This document shows, piece by piece, positions 18,420-26,813 of a stretch of DNA of 64,000 nucleotides. Below the pieces are notes generated by a model, which had not been told where the DNA came from, did not search any database, and saw only the letters and a list, made by a program, of their open reading frames with translations. Positions within the stretch are counted from its first letter, which is position 1. Each line of letters starts with the position of its first letter. This DNA comes from Bacteroidales bacterium (GTDB lineage Bacteria; Bacteroidota; Bacteroidia; Bacteroidales; Bacteroidaceae). Location: NCBI GenBank assembly GCA_012517855.1, contig JAAYUD010000100.1, forward strand, positions 1-64,000. Reading direction: 5' to 3'. Both the position numbers and the translations under genes were made by a program.

Positions 18420-18539
18420 CAAGCCTCATCAATACAAAGATATTGATTATTGCTGATGTAATCTAATAAACGAACTTATATTTTCATCATTTTAGGCGTA
18501 TCCGTCAGTTGCGGGGCACTTTGCTCTACTTTTTTTTTG

Positions 18540-19430
18540 CTATGAGTTTGCTTGAGTTGATGAGGTAGGGCGCTTGTTCGGTTCGTTGCCGTTGATGCAG
18601 GGAGGCAAGCTTGCACTGAATTTTATGATAGATTCGGTTGTCATCTCTCGGAGATTGTTTTCTTTCAGATATTTCACCACTTTCTCTATGAATAGGGCTG
18701 TGGCGCTTACTGCCTCTTCCAGCGTACGGCCTTTGTCCAATTGCGCTGTTGTCAGCGCCGTGAACAGATCGCCTGTACCCACTATCTCGGCATCTATTTT
18801 CTTGGCTGCAATACGTACAAGCTTCTTGTTTGCGATGATGATTGTTTCTATCACGCCTTCTTCGGTATCGTTCAGCTTGATACTTGTCACCACTACCGTT
18901 TTGTGGGCGAGTAAGTCCGAGTGGATTATCAGTTTCAGTAGTTGCTGTTCGGTTTCTATCTTTTCTTTTAAGATATATTCCAGTTCGAACTGATTGGGGG
19001 TGATGATGTCCGACAGTTCGATGAGGTGTTGGATATAAAAATCGGCCACTTCTTCTTTCACGTACAATCCGCCGGCCCTGTAATCTCCCATCACCGGATC
19101 GCAAATATAGGTGAATGGCGTTTGGGCTTTCAACCGCTTGATGAAGTGATAGGCTATTTTCATCAACTTCTTTTCGGCAAAGTATCCCGTTATCATGTAG
19201 TTTATGTCGTTTTTTGCTTCAAGTAGGTCAATGCCTTCAAGAAGCTTGGAAAATAGCGTAGGCGAAAGGCTCTCGCCCATAAAGTGTTTGTTCTCTGCAT
19301 GCGTCGATAGCAATACTGTCGGTACGGAGATAATGTCGATGCCTTGCAATTGCAAGATCAAATCGGCAATGTTGCTGCCTACGTAGCCATAAGCCACTCT
19401 GCTTTGAATGGATAGAACTTTATCTTTCAT
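18540..19430 (-). CDS. pdxY: Pyridoxal/pyridoxine/pyridoxamine kinase
   Basis: A 296-residue ribokinase-superfamily enzyme that phosphorylates B6 vitamers for pyridoxal phosphate salvage in the cytoplasm. Visible motifs are the N-terminal SIQSRVAYGYVGSNIADLIL, the TYICDPVMGDYRAGGLYV strand of the substrate site, the DIITPNQFELEYIL segment and the catalytic GTGDLFTALTTAQL with its Asp base. About 15 residues at the C-terminus (after SASLPPCINGNE) are Ser/Thr/Asn rich and not conserved. The start overlaps the upstream HD-domain gene by 11 bp, so the two are translationally coupled. PdxK and PdxY cannot be told apart with confidence here. Confidence 0.93.
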   Translation of the reverse strand: MKDKVLSIQSRVAYGYVGSNIADLILQLQGIDIISVPTVLLSTHAENKHFMGESLSPTLFSKLLEGIDLLEAKNDINYMITGYFAEKKLMKIAYHFIKRLKAQTPFTYICDPVMGDYRAGGLYVKEEVADFYIQHLIELSDIITPNQFELEYILKEKIETEQQLLKLIIHSDLLAHKTVVVTSIKLNDTEEGVIETIIIANKKLVRIAAKKIDAEIVGTGDLFTALTTAQLDKGRTLEEAVSATALFIEKVVKYLKENNLREMTTESIIKFSASLPPCINGNEPNKRPTSSTQANS

Positions 19431-20043
19431 TTTGATTTTTATTTTCTACGAAGAATATATCAAAGAAGTGTTTGCCGCTTTCAGTACATATCAGTTTTTT
19501 GTATTTACTTTCTGCTTCTTCCATAGCATAATAGCCTTCTCCTATATTCACAATGAGGTCGGCATCGTATAGTGGTTCGAAGTGCCATTTTAGAGCTGCC
19601 GGACGTTGATGATGGTGGCCTACGACTTGAGCAAGCCATTCTTTTTCGTTATCTGTCAGGTTGGTATCGTCTCGCAACCACTCGCCGACCAACTTTTGTC
19701 CTTCGCTCTGTTGATACATTGGGCGCGAATTGCCATAACGGATTCGGGCATTGGGGCATCCTATGTCGTGTAGCCATGCGGCCGCCTCTTGTAAGTCTAC
19801 TTGTTGCTGATCAAGCCCTTCCATTGTGGCTATCAGCCGTGTGTAGTTGGCAACGGCTTGGGTATGTACTATTTGTTCCATTACCGGTGGAGTGGTGGCA
19901 TAATAGTCTATCACTCTTTTTGCTATGCAGTCTTTGTATTTCCAATCCATATCGTAATGATTAATCAAAAATCGTGAATAAATTCGTCGAAAGTCATTGA
20001 GGTGTTTATTCCACACGAGTATTTGGCTTTCGTCAGGTGTCAT
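19420..20043 (-). CDS. HD-domain phosphohydrolase
   Basis: A 207-residue HD-superfamily protein. The metal ligands are visible: His in VHTQAVANYTRL, the HD pair in AAWLHDIGCPNARI and a downstream Asp in LYDADLIVNIGEGYYAMEEAE, with an extra HHH run (GHHHQRP). The ATG at 20043 gives 207 aa; an internal ATG at 19950 (MDWKYKDCIAK) would give 176 aa and may be the true start, because similarity to related proteins seems to begin there. The protein would be a cytoplasmic phosphomonoesterase or nucleotidase of unknown substrate. Its 3' end overlaps pdxY by 11 bp, pointing to a shared operon. Confidence 0.85.
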   Translation of the reverse strand: MTPDESQILVWNKHLNDFRRIYSRFLINHYDMDWKYKDCIAKRVIDYYATTPPVMEQIVHTQAVANYTRLIATMEGLDQQQVDLQEAAAWLHDIGCPNARIRYGNSRPMYQQSEGQKLVGEWLRDDTNLTDNEKEWLAQVVGHHHQRPAALKWHFEPLYDADLIVNIGEGYYAMEEAESKYKKLICTESGKHFFDIFFVENKNQNER

Positions 20044-20377
20044 CTTACATGCACTGTCGTGACATTATCATATATCTCGCAAAAGTACATGTTTTTTTAT
20101 ACCTAATGGTATAAAGTGTGCTAAAAGTATGCTCCGAATGAGTTATACGATAAGGAAAAATAATTATCTTTGTGAGAGATTAAAAGAGGCATTATATACT
20201 TTCGTTTATGCGCCTCCTTTTGTGCTCTGCTACAACCTCATATAGCCTTGATTGTCTATGTGTGATTGAACTACTATAAATGGAAAATGTGTTATTATGC
20301 TTTGTCGTTGGGTGCTAATTGATGAGTTTCTCTTACAACATTTGGAAGTGTCGCTCGTCTAATAAATAAAAATTATT
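20044..20377. other. Gene-free divergent region with inverted repeat and promoter-like box
   Basis: This 334-bp gap separates the minus-strand HD gene from the plus-strand lipoprotein. It holds an inverted repeat TTATACC-TAAT-GGTATAA (20097-20114), about 55 bp upstream of the HD start, which could be an operator. A TATCTTTG -7 type box (20165-20172) reads toward the lipoprotein gene and implies a leader of about 200 nt. No good -33 box and no reading frame of interest were found. Confidence 0.4.
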
Positions 20378-21412
20378 ATGACTAAAAATCTATTTTTGAA
20401 AAAGAACATCGTTTGCTTGAGCTTATTGTCTTTTGTTTTGGCTATGGGATTCTCGTCTTGTAAAAGCGATGACGATAGCCACCGTAATTTTGTAAATGGA
20501 AATACTGACTTAAAAATCTCAAAAGACGGCGGTTTGGCTCGTATACAAATGAATACGACGGATTGGGAGATCGTGAAGATTATCGACAAAAGTGATAATA
20601 GTGCCATTAAAGGAAGTATACTACTAGGAACTGATGAGAATGACACGCAGGAAGAATATAATGATACGACTCTGGCTCTACGGCGTGCCGATTTTGGTAG
20701 TTTGATTGCCAATATGGGTAAAAAAGGTTTTTTGATAAAACGCTATCTAGGCAAGACATTGCAGTTGGCGGTTAATGAAAATTATACTCTTTCTCCTTTC
20801 TCTTTTGTTATTGTATTGAGGTCGGATAAAGCGATAAAAGAAATTACGGTCACGCAAGAGGCTTCTTGTCGGTATCAGTTCAAATCGATAGCTTATTCGC
20901 TGGAACAGGGCGACGGCGTATCGCCTCTTTATTGGTACGACGATACGGCTAATGCTCTTACAAAAGAAATGGGCAATATTGAACACTCGTATGACTGGAC
21001 TTTCTCGCCACATAATGCCATGTATCTGATGAACAATATGTCGGCATTCTGCACGGCGACTTTCTCGAGTGACGATAAAAATGCTTTCGGTTGGCCCTCG
21101 ACAGAAGATAATGATCCCGATGTCACGGTGCCGATTGCGGTGAAAGACGGGAAGATAGTCTATGCTGATAAGACGGTGGAGTATAATACGAAGAACAAAG
21201 GTGTCTTTACCAATTTTGAATTGCCGGATGAGGTGACGGTGAAACTAAGTCCGGGTGTTAATAAGGTTTATTTCAAATTTGGGATGCTCAAAACGATCGT
21301 AACATATACGCTTACGCTTACCGATACTCAAACGAATGCAGACCGGCAGTTTAAAGGTAAATGGACATTGGTACAGCCTTCGCAATATGAGTTGGTAAAC
21401 ATCGTTCAATAG
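20378..21412 (+). CDS. Lipoprotein of unknown function (BACON-like N-terminal region)
   Basis: A 344-residue lipoprotein with lipobox GFSSC (Cys28) followed by the acidic KSDDDSH. The first 150 residues contain GGLARIQMNTTDWEIVKI and end in FSFVIVLRSDKAIKEITVTQEA, the kind of pattern seen in BACON-type beta-sandwich domains that precede carbohydrate- or mucin-binding modules. The second half (about 150-344, RYQFKSIAYSLEQGDG to WTLVQPSQYELVNIVQ) is beta-rich and I cannot place it. No neighbour is clearly linked: the flanking genes run on the other strand. Surface exposure is likely but not shown. Confidence 0.8.
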   Translation: MTKNLFLKKNIVCLSLLSFVLAMGFSSCKSDDDSHRNFVNGNTDLKISKDGGLARIQMNTTDWEIVKIIDKSDNSAIKGSILLGTDENDTQEEYNDTTLALRRADFGSLIANMGKKGFLIKRYLGKTLQLAVNENYTLSPFSFVIVLRSDKAIKEITVTQEASCRYQFKSIAYSLEQGDGVSPLYWYDDTANALTKEMGNIEHSYDWTFSPHNAMYLMNNMSAFCTATFSSDDKNAFGWPSTEDNDPDVTVPIAVKDGKIVYADKTVEYNTKNKGVFTNFELPDEVTVKLSPGVNKVYFKFGMLKTIVTYTLTLTDTQTNADRQFKGKWTLVQPSQYELVNIVQ

Positions 21413-21492
21413 CCTGTCGTAGGATTTTGCAATAAGAGCTGTCGATGCAGATGTCAGAAATCTTTTAGGGGATTGGAAGGTCTGGACTGAAA

Positions 21493-22128
21493 TTACGCTT
21501 TGTTGTTCTTGAATGTTTGCCAAACCTCGAGAGGAGAGTGAAATGTATATTTATCTTTTATTTCTTCTTTCGAGCCATTGCCCCATACGGCAAGTCCGAA
21601 ATCTATGCCGGCATTATAAGCACATTGGCTATCGTACATGGTGTCGCCGATGTATATGGCTTCATCGGGTTGTGCATGAGTTTTCTCTAAGTATGTCCAT
21701 ATAGGGTCGGCAAAAGGTTTGGGACGGGGCGCATCCGTTACGCACACAATGGTGTTGAAATAAGGAGTTATGCCATGAGGATTGAAATCGTTTTTAAATT
21801 CTTCCGGATTCTTTGATGTGATGATGCCTAACTCATATCTTTCGGCTTTTAGTTGGGGTAATAGTTCTCGAATACCTTCGAACAGCTTGATCGTGTGGCT
21901 GTATTTCGTAAAGTAGTCGTTCCATAGTTTGTTTGCGGCTTCAGTATCTTGAATTCCCAATTTGGCTAATGTCACTTCTCCGGGTATCCCTAGAGCGAAA
22001 GTGAGTTCTGTAGTATCTATCGTTTTATGTTGGAGGGAAGCTACTACCTCTTGCAGGCTATGCAAAACGGCGTACTCGGAATCTAAAAGCGTTCCATCTA
22101 CATCAAAGATAATGTGTTTATAGTTCAT
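21493..22128 (-). CDS. HAD-superfamily hydrolase, phosphoglycolate-phosphatase-like
   Basis: A 211-residue HAD phosphatase. Motif I is IIFDVDGTLLDSEYAV (nucleophile Asp9), motif II falls in ELGIITSKNP, motif III Lys is near FADPIWTYLEKT, and motif IV is IYIGDTMYDSQCAYNAGID. A C1-type helical cap lies between motifs I and II. Members of this group hydrolyse phosphoglycolate, pyrophosphate or sugar phosphates; the true substrate cannot be told. It stands alone, tail to tail with the upstream lipoprotein gene (80-bp gap). Confidence 0.9.
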   Translation of the reverse strand: MNYKHIIFDVDGTLLDSEYAVLHSLQEVVASLQHKTIDTTELTFALGIPGEVTLAKLGIQDTEAANKLWNDYFTKYSHTIKLFEGIRELLPQLKAERYELGIITSKNPEEFKNDFNPHGITPYFNTIVCVTDAPRPKPFADPIWTYLEKTHAQPDEAIYIGDTMYDSQCAYNAGIDFGLAVWGNGSKEEIKDKYTFHSPLEVWQTFKNNKA

Positions 22129-22290
22129 ATCTCAACAGGGCTTTAATTCAACAGTTTTTTCGTTAGTATTGAAAGAATACACTTTATGGTATGTTTCACT
22201 GTGTTGCAGTTCTTTCTTCTGGTTTAGTAAATAGCGATGAAATAAATGACACTGACAAAGATAATGATTTGTTTTTATTAATTGATGTAT

Positions 22291-23211
22291 TTATTGGAGT
22301 GCTTTATCTTTGGCGTTCTTTTTCCATAATTGCCAAGAGTTGAGTATGTTCTGCCAGATGACGTACGAACACGGTGCAAGGCTGGCTACCGGATTAAGAT
22401 ATACTTGTGCTATCCAAATAATCAGGATGGTGTTCTTTTGTCCGAGTCCCTGCCCTCCACTTATTCGTTCATTGTAGCGTGAGCCTATTCGTTTGCCTAA
22501 ATAAAATTGTAGGCAGCAGGTAGCAAGTCCTATCAGGATAGTAAGAATTTCGATGACTCCCTTATCCGTGTTTTTTATCAAAGTGTCTACGGTGACGGCG
22601 GTGACAATAGTCAACGACGCTCCCCATAGATAGAACGATGCGCCGCTTATCTTGAGCATTTGGCTATGTAGTTTCGGTATGAAATGCCGAATAACCCATG
22701 CAAGGATAAGTGGTAGAATGATAATGGGAAAGACTCTGCTCAATATGCGGAAGACCGAGACAAAAAAGTTGTTGTCCGCATGAATGTCAATATCGGGAGG
22801 AAGCGAAGCAACAAATGGGAAGAATAATGGAACCATGATAGCGGTGAGTATGCTGCTTAGTATGGTATATGTAGTGAGGCACGACACACTGCCTCCCAAT
22901 TTGCCCGTGACAACGGCCGCTGCTGTTGCCGTCGGAGCTATAAGGCAAAGCATGGCACTCTCGGCAATATACTTATTGAAAGGATAAAGTGCGGCAAAAA
23001 GAAGGATGGAACCTACCAGTTGGATGAAAAGCAGCCAACCGTGTAGCGGTTCGTATCGCAGCTCTTTAAAAGATACTTTGGAGAAAGTAATAAGCAATAT
23101 CAGAAACAATAAATAGGGCATCAGAAAGCGGATGTGGATAAGAAGAGGATATGCTAAGGCTCCGGTTATCATTGCTATTGGAAGTGTCCAATTTTTTAAA
23201 AACTTGATCAT
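22291..23211 (-). CDS. Bile acid:sodium symporter family (BASS/SBF-like) transporter
   Basis: A 306-residue integral inner-membrane protein with about nine or ten predicted helices. The BASS-type broken-helix motifs are recognisable as CLIAPTATAAAVVTGKLGGS (about residues 89-108) and SGGQGLGQKNTILIIW (about 248-263). Members of the family move bile acids, pyruvate, pantothenate or other organic anions with sodium; the substrate is not readable from sequence. The gene is monocistronic and divergent from the TonB receptor at 23306. Membership of the arsenite transporter (ACR3) branch is less likely because its conserved Cys motif is missing. Confidence 0.8.
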   Translation of the reverse strand: MIKFLKNWTLPIAMITGALAYPLLIHIRFLMPYLLFLILLITFSKVSFKELRYEPLHGWLLFIQLVGSILLFAALYPFNKYIAESAMLCLIAPTATAAAVVTGKLGGSVSCLTTYTILSSILTAIMVPLFFPFVASLPPDIDIHADNNFFVSVFRILSRVFPIIILPLILAWVIRHFIPKLHSQMLKISGASFYLWGASLTIVTAVTVDTLIKNTDKGVIEILTILIGLATCCLQFYLGKRIGSRYNERISGGQGLGQKNTILIIWIAQVYLNPVASLAPCSYVIWQNILNSWQLWKKNAKDKALQ

Positions 23212-23264
23212 GTTATGTCTGAAAGATTTGTTGCAAAGTAACGCTAATTTGCTGAATATATTTC

Positions 23265-23272
23265 TATCTTTG
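23265..23272 (+). promoter_or_regulatory. Bacteroides -7 box TATCTTTG for the TonB receptor gene
   Basis: TATCTTTG fits the Bacteroides primary-sigma -7 consensus TAnnTTTG and lies 34 bp upstream of the start codon at 23306. No -33 TTTG at the right distance was found. No cobalamin riboswitch-like structure is seen in the 95-bp gap. Confidence 0.5.
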
Positions 23273-23305
23273 CCGCGTTTTTTAATTTTTTAATTTATAC
23301 AAATA

Positions 23306-25357
23306 ATGAAAGAAACCCAGTTATTCGGGGCAAAAGTGTTTTGTTGGAAACACTTCGACCGTAAGGGCTACTCAGCTTTCTGCAGTTTGAATAAGGAAGT
23401 TACAATTGGTGTACTGACTAGTATGACATTGCTTTTTGCCAATGCTCATACGGCTTCGGCACAACATGTAACGCCTGAGGCAATGCGGAGCTATGAGTTG
23501 TCTGAGATTGAAGTGACCGGCACACGTGTCCCGCTGACCGAAAAAGCGTCGGCAAAAATGGTAACTGTGCTTTCTCGTTCTGATATTCAGAACACGGGGG
23601 CGCAAAGTGTAAACGACCTATTGAAGTATGTCACCGGAGTTGATGTACGACAACGGGGTGCATTCGGTATTCAAACCGATATATCAGTGTGCGGAGGCAC
23701 ATTCGATCAGGTAACAATCTTGCTTAATGGGGTAAATATCAACAGTCCTCAAACCGGACATCATTCAGCCGATTTTCCGGTAGCAATGGCAGATATCGAA
23801 AGAATAGAGATTCTAGAAGGACCATCTGCCCGTGTATTTGGTACCTCAGCCTTTACAGGTGCCATCAATATCGTCACTAAAACAGATTCGAAAAGTAACG
23901 TCACCGCTCGTGTGTCGGGTGGTTCTTATGGACTTTTTGATTCAGGCTTTGGAGTGAACTACACTCGAGGCGCACTCTCCAATCAGTTCTCGGGGGGGTA
24001 TAGCCGTAGTGACGGTGGGGTTGCAAATAGCGATTTCAATGTCCGCCGTTATTATTATCAAGGAACTTATTCAAGCAAAGATGCAGACATTAGTTGGCAA
24101 GCCGGTTATAGTAATCAGAAATTCGGTGCCAATACGTTTTATTCGGCTGCCTATCCCGACCAGTATGAAGAACTTCGCCGTACGATCTTTTCTGTTAAGG
24201 CAGAAACGAAAGGCTGGCTGCATATAGCTCCTTCTGTTTTCTGGAATAGAGCTTACGATCACTTTCAATTGATGCGTGGCACTCATAATTCCGAAAATTT
24301 TCATCGTGCAGATGTTTACGGCATCGATCTGAATGCCTACTTCAGTACGGTATTGGGCAAAACTTCTTTTGGAGCAGAACTTCGTAACGAAGGTATTTAT
24401 AGTACTAACTTGGGTAAAGTACTCGATCCTTCTCAATATATTAAAATTCCCAGTCAAGACCGTCTTAAATATACTCGCTCTGACAATCGGACGAATATAG
24501 ATTACTTCGTGGAGCACAACATCCTTTTGTCGCGTCTCACTGTATCAATGGGACTACTCGTCAATCGAAATACCGGTTTGAGCGATGGCTTTCGCTATTA
24601 TCCGGGTATTGATATTTCATATCGTCCCGATGATCATTGGAAACTCTTTATTTCGTGGAACAAAGCCCTTCGAATGCCTACTTTTACCGATCTTTATTAT
24701 AAAAGTCCCACGCTTCAAGGCAATATCGGACTGAAACCTGAAAAGACGAATGCAGTGAAACTCGGGACGTCGTATCGTACAGGTTGGCTGGATGCCAAGG
24801 TTAGTGCCTTTTATAATCGTGGAACCGATATGATCGATTGGGTAAAGTATAGCGTGGATGATGTTTACCATTCGGCGAATTTTAAACTAAATAATATGGG
24901 AGTGGAGAGCTCTTTTATCTTGAATTTTGCTTCTTTGACAGGACACGACACTTGGATACAGAACATAAATGTTGGGTATACTTATATCTACCAGAAGCGA
25001 TACGATACGAAAGAAATCTATAAATCGAATTATGCCTTAGAATATCTTCGTCATAAAATGGTTGTGGGGCTGACACATCGAATTTATGGAAAGAATCTAA
25101 CGGCAACTTGGAATTTCCGTTTCCAGAAGAGAATGGGAGGCTACGAAATCTATGATTCCAACTATAAAGCTACAGGAATCATTCATTCTTATCCTTCTTT
25201 CGCTATTGTGGATGTGAAAGTTCAGTGGCAGAAAAAGGCTTATCAATTGTATGCGCAAGCTTATAATCTGCTCGATCGGAAATATTATGATTATGGTAAC
25301 ATACCACAGCCGGGTATTTGGCTGAATGCCGGAGCTGTTTATCGTTTTAACCTCTGA
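23306..25357 (+). CDS. BtuB-like TonB-dependent outer-membrane receptor with extended signal peptide
   Basis: A 683-residue TonB receptor of the short BtuB/FepA-like type, without a regulatory-like domain. Plug motifs are SEIEVTGTRVPLTEKASAKM (about residues 67-86), VNDLLKYVTGVDVRQRG and IERIEILEGPSARVFGTSAF; the barrel ends in GAVYRFNL with terminal Leu. The N-terminus is unusual: about 30 residues (FDRKGYSAFCSLNKEVTIG) precede the hydrophobic leader VLTSMTLLFANAHTASAQ, an extended signal peptide seen in several Bacteroides TonB receptors. Cobalamin or another chelate is possible, but without a B12 riboswitch or partner lipoprotein the ligand is unknown. It is followed by a strong terminator, so it is transcribed alone. 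Confidence 0.9.
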   Translation: MKETQLFGAKVFCWKHFDRKGYSAFCSLNKEVTIGVLTSMTLLFANAHTASAQHVTPEAMRSYELSEIEVTGTRVPLTEKASAKMVTVLSRSDIQNTGAQSVNDLLKYVTGVDVRQRGAFGIQTDISVCGGTFDQVTILLNGVNINSPQTGHHSADFPVAMADIERIEILEGPSARVFGTSAFTGAINIVTKTDSKSNVTARVSGGSYGLFDSGFGVNYTRGALSNQFSGGYSRSDGGVANSDFNVRRYYYQGTYSSKDADISWQAGYSNQKFGANTFYSAAYPDQYEELRRTIFSVKAETKGWLHIAPSVFWNRAYDHFQLMRGTHNSENFHRADVYGIDLNAYFSTVLGKTSFGAELRNEGIYSTNLGKVLDPSQYIKIPSQDRLKYTRSDNRTNIDYFVEHNILLSRLTVSMGLLVNRNTGLSDGFRYYPGIDISYRPDDHWKLFISWNKALRMPTFTDLYYKSPTLQGNIGLKPEKTNAVKLGTSYRTGWLDAKVSAFYNRGTDMIDWVKYSVDDVYHSANFKLNNMGVESSFILNFASLTGHDTWIQNINVGYTYIYQKRYDTKEIYKSNYALEYLRHKMVVGLTHRIYGKNLTATWNFRFQKRMGGYEIYDSNYKATGIIHSYPSFAIVDVKVQWQKKAYQLYAQAYNLLDRKYYDYGNIPQPGIWLNAGAVYRFNL

Positions 25358-25384
25358 TAATCTGTTTGTCGGACAAAGGATTGG

Positions 25385-25420
25385 ACCGCACCGAAACTCG
25401 TTTTTGGTGCGGTTTTTTTT
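25385..25420 (+). terminator. Intrinsic terminator after the TonB receptor
   Basis: The stem ACCGCACC/GGTGCGGT (25385-25392 and 25406-25413) has a 13-nt loop and is followed by a run of T to 25420. It lies 28 bp after the receptor stop. Confidence 0.85.
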
Positions 25421-25493
25421 AGCCTTTTCACCTTTTTTATATTCCAAAAAGACAAAACTTCAAAAGAAAATCGGGTTTAAGAAGAAAAAGCAT

Positions 25494-25501
25494 TAACTTT
25501 G
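25494..25501 (+). promoter_or_regulatory. Bacteroides -7 box TAACTTTG for the amidase gene
   Basis: TAACTTTG matches TAnnTTTG and lies 20 bp upstream of the amidase start at 25521, just after the receptor terminator. The -33 element is not obvious. Confidence 0.5.
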
Positions 25502-25520
25502 CAGTATTGTTGAAAAGAAT

Positions 25521-26789
25521 ATGGTACAAAGAAACTTAAAAATCATCGGTCTGCTCTTGGGTGCTTTGATGTTATTTGCTCCATTTACTCCTGCTCAGGC
25601 AAAAGATTTTGTCCTTGTTATCGATGCCGGGCATGGTGGACATGATGCTGGAGCTATAGGACAGTTCTCTCAAGAAAAGAATATCAATTTAAAGGTTGCC
25701 TTAGCGGTAGGTAAATTAATAGAAGCGAACTGCTCGGACGTTCGGGTCATTTATACTCGGAAAACGGATGTCTTTATTCCATTGGGGCGTCGTGCAGAAA
25801 TAGCCAATGAAGCGAAAGCCAATTTGTTTCTTTCGATACATACCAATTCACTTGCCAATTCGAAAACTTATACGGGTGCCTCTACTTGGACACTTGGTCT
25901 TGCCAAAAGTGATGCAAACTTGGATGTGGCTAAAAAGGAGAATAGTGTTATTCTCTATGAAAATGACTACAAAACAAAATATGCGGGCTTCGACCCTAAC
26001 TCTTCCGAATCATATATTATTTTCGAGTTTATGCAAGATAAGTATATGAAGGAGAGCGTTCATTTTGCTTCGATTATTCAAAGTCAATTTCGGGGTGCTT
26101 TGCGTCCCGATAGGGGAGTACATCAAGCGGGTTTTCTTGTGTTGAAAGCGAGTGCTATGCCGAGTGTGCTTGTTGAATTAGGCTTTATTTCGACTCCTGC
26201 AGAAGAAAGTTATTTGAATAGTGATGAGGGAACAACTGCATTATCGCAATCTATTTATCGTGCTTTTACTCTTTTTAAAAGAGAACAAGATATCAAACGT
26301 ACCGGTAAGAGTGTGACAATAGTTCCTCCGGTGGTCAAGGTAAAGCCTTTAGACGTTGCATCTGATACTCAAAATGCCACTGCCCAGGTAACGAGCCGAG
26401 ATAGTTCGTCTGTAGACTCCTCTTCAGCTCAGACGAATTCGAAAAATACTGCTGATATAACTCGTGTTGTGCCCACTCTTCGCCAAACACGGGCTGCGGA
26501 GAATAAAACGTCGGATGATAGCATCGTTTTTAAATTGCAGGTTTTGGCTGTCGGTGCTAAACTTTCAGATGGTGATAATCGGCTGAAAGATCTCTCTAAT
26601 GTGGAATGTGTTTTTGATAACGGGCTATATAAATATTATTGTGGAACATCGACCAGCTACAATGAAGTGTCTCGCTGTAAGAAAAAATTAGATTCTCGAT
26701 TCCCTGATTCTTTTATTGTGGCTTATCAGGGCAGTAAGAAGATTGATGTCAATGAAGCTATTCGACTGTCGAGGAAAAGACGGGTTTAA
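25521..26789 (+). CDS. N-acetylmuramoyl-L-alanine amidase (Amidase_3) with C-terminal SPOR-like domain
   Basis: A 422-residue cell-wall hydrolase. A signal peptide (ending QAKA, about residue 27) is followed by the amidase_3 domain at about 29-255: the zinc-binding motif VIDAGHGGHDAGAIG, NLFLSIHTNS and SVLVELGFIS near its end. It cuts the bond between muramic acid and the peptide stem, acting in the periplasm at division. A Ser/Thr-rich linker (about 270-330) leads to a final domain (about 340-410, FKLQVLAVGAKLSDG... SRFPDSFIVAY) that looks like a SPOR peptidoglycan-binding domain. The MCE gene follows 24 bp later, an arrangement common in Bacteroidales. Confidence 0.93.
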   Translation: MVQRNLKIIGLLLGALMLFAPFTPAQAKDFVLVIDAGHGGHDAGAIGQFSQEKNINLKVALAVGKLIEANCSDVRVIYTRKTDVFIPLGRRAEIANEAKANLFLSIHTNSLANSKTYTGASTWTLGLAKSDANLDVAKKENSVILYENDYKTKYAGFDPNSSESYIIFEFMQDKYMKESVHFASIIQSQFRGALRPDRGVHQAGFLVLKASAMPSVLVELGFISTPAEESYLNSDEGTTALSQSIYRAFTLFKREQDIKRTGKSVTIVPPVVKVKPLDVASDTQNATAQVTSRDSSSVDSSSAQTNSKNTADITRVVPTLRQTRAAENKTSDDSIVFKLQVLAVGAKLSDGDNRLKDLSNVECVFDNGLYKYYCGTSTSYNEVSRCKKKLDSRFPDSFIVAYQGSKKIDVNEAIRLSRKRRV

Positions 26790-26813
26790 ACATTAACTAT
26801 TAAACGGAAAAGT

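Noticed and set aside
18526-19104. Open frame on the minus strand inside pdxY
   Set aside because: It is an Arg/Gln-rich shadow in another frame of the kinase gene.
23212-23305. Cobalamin riboswitch upstream of the BtuB-like receptor
   Set aside because: The gap is under 100 bp and contains only a promoter box; there is no B12-box or multi-stem structure.
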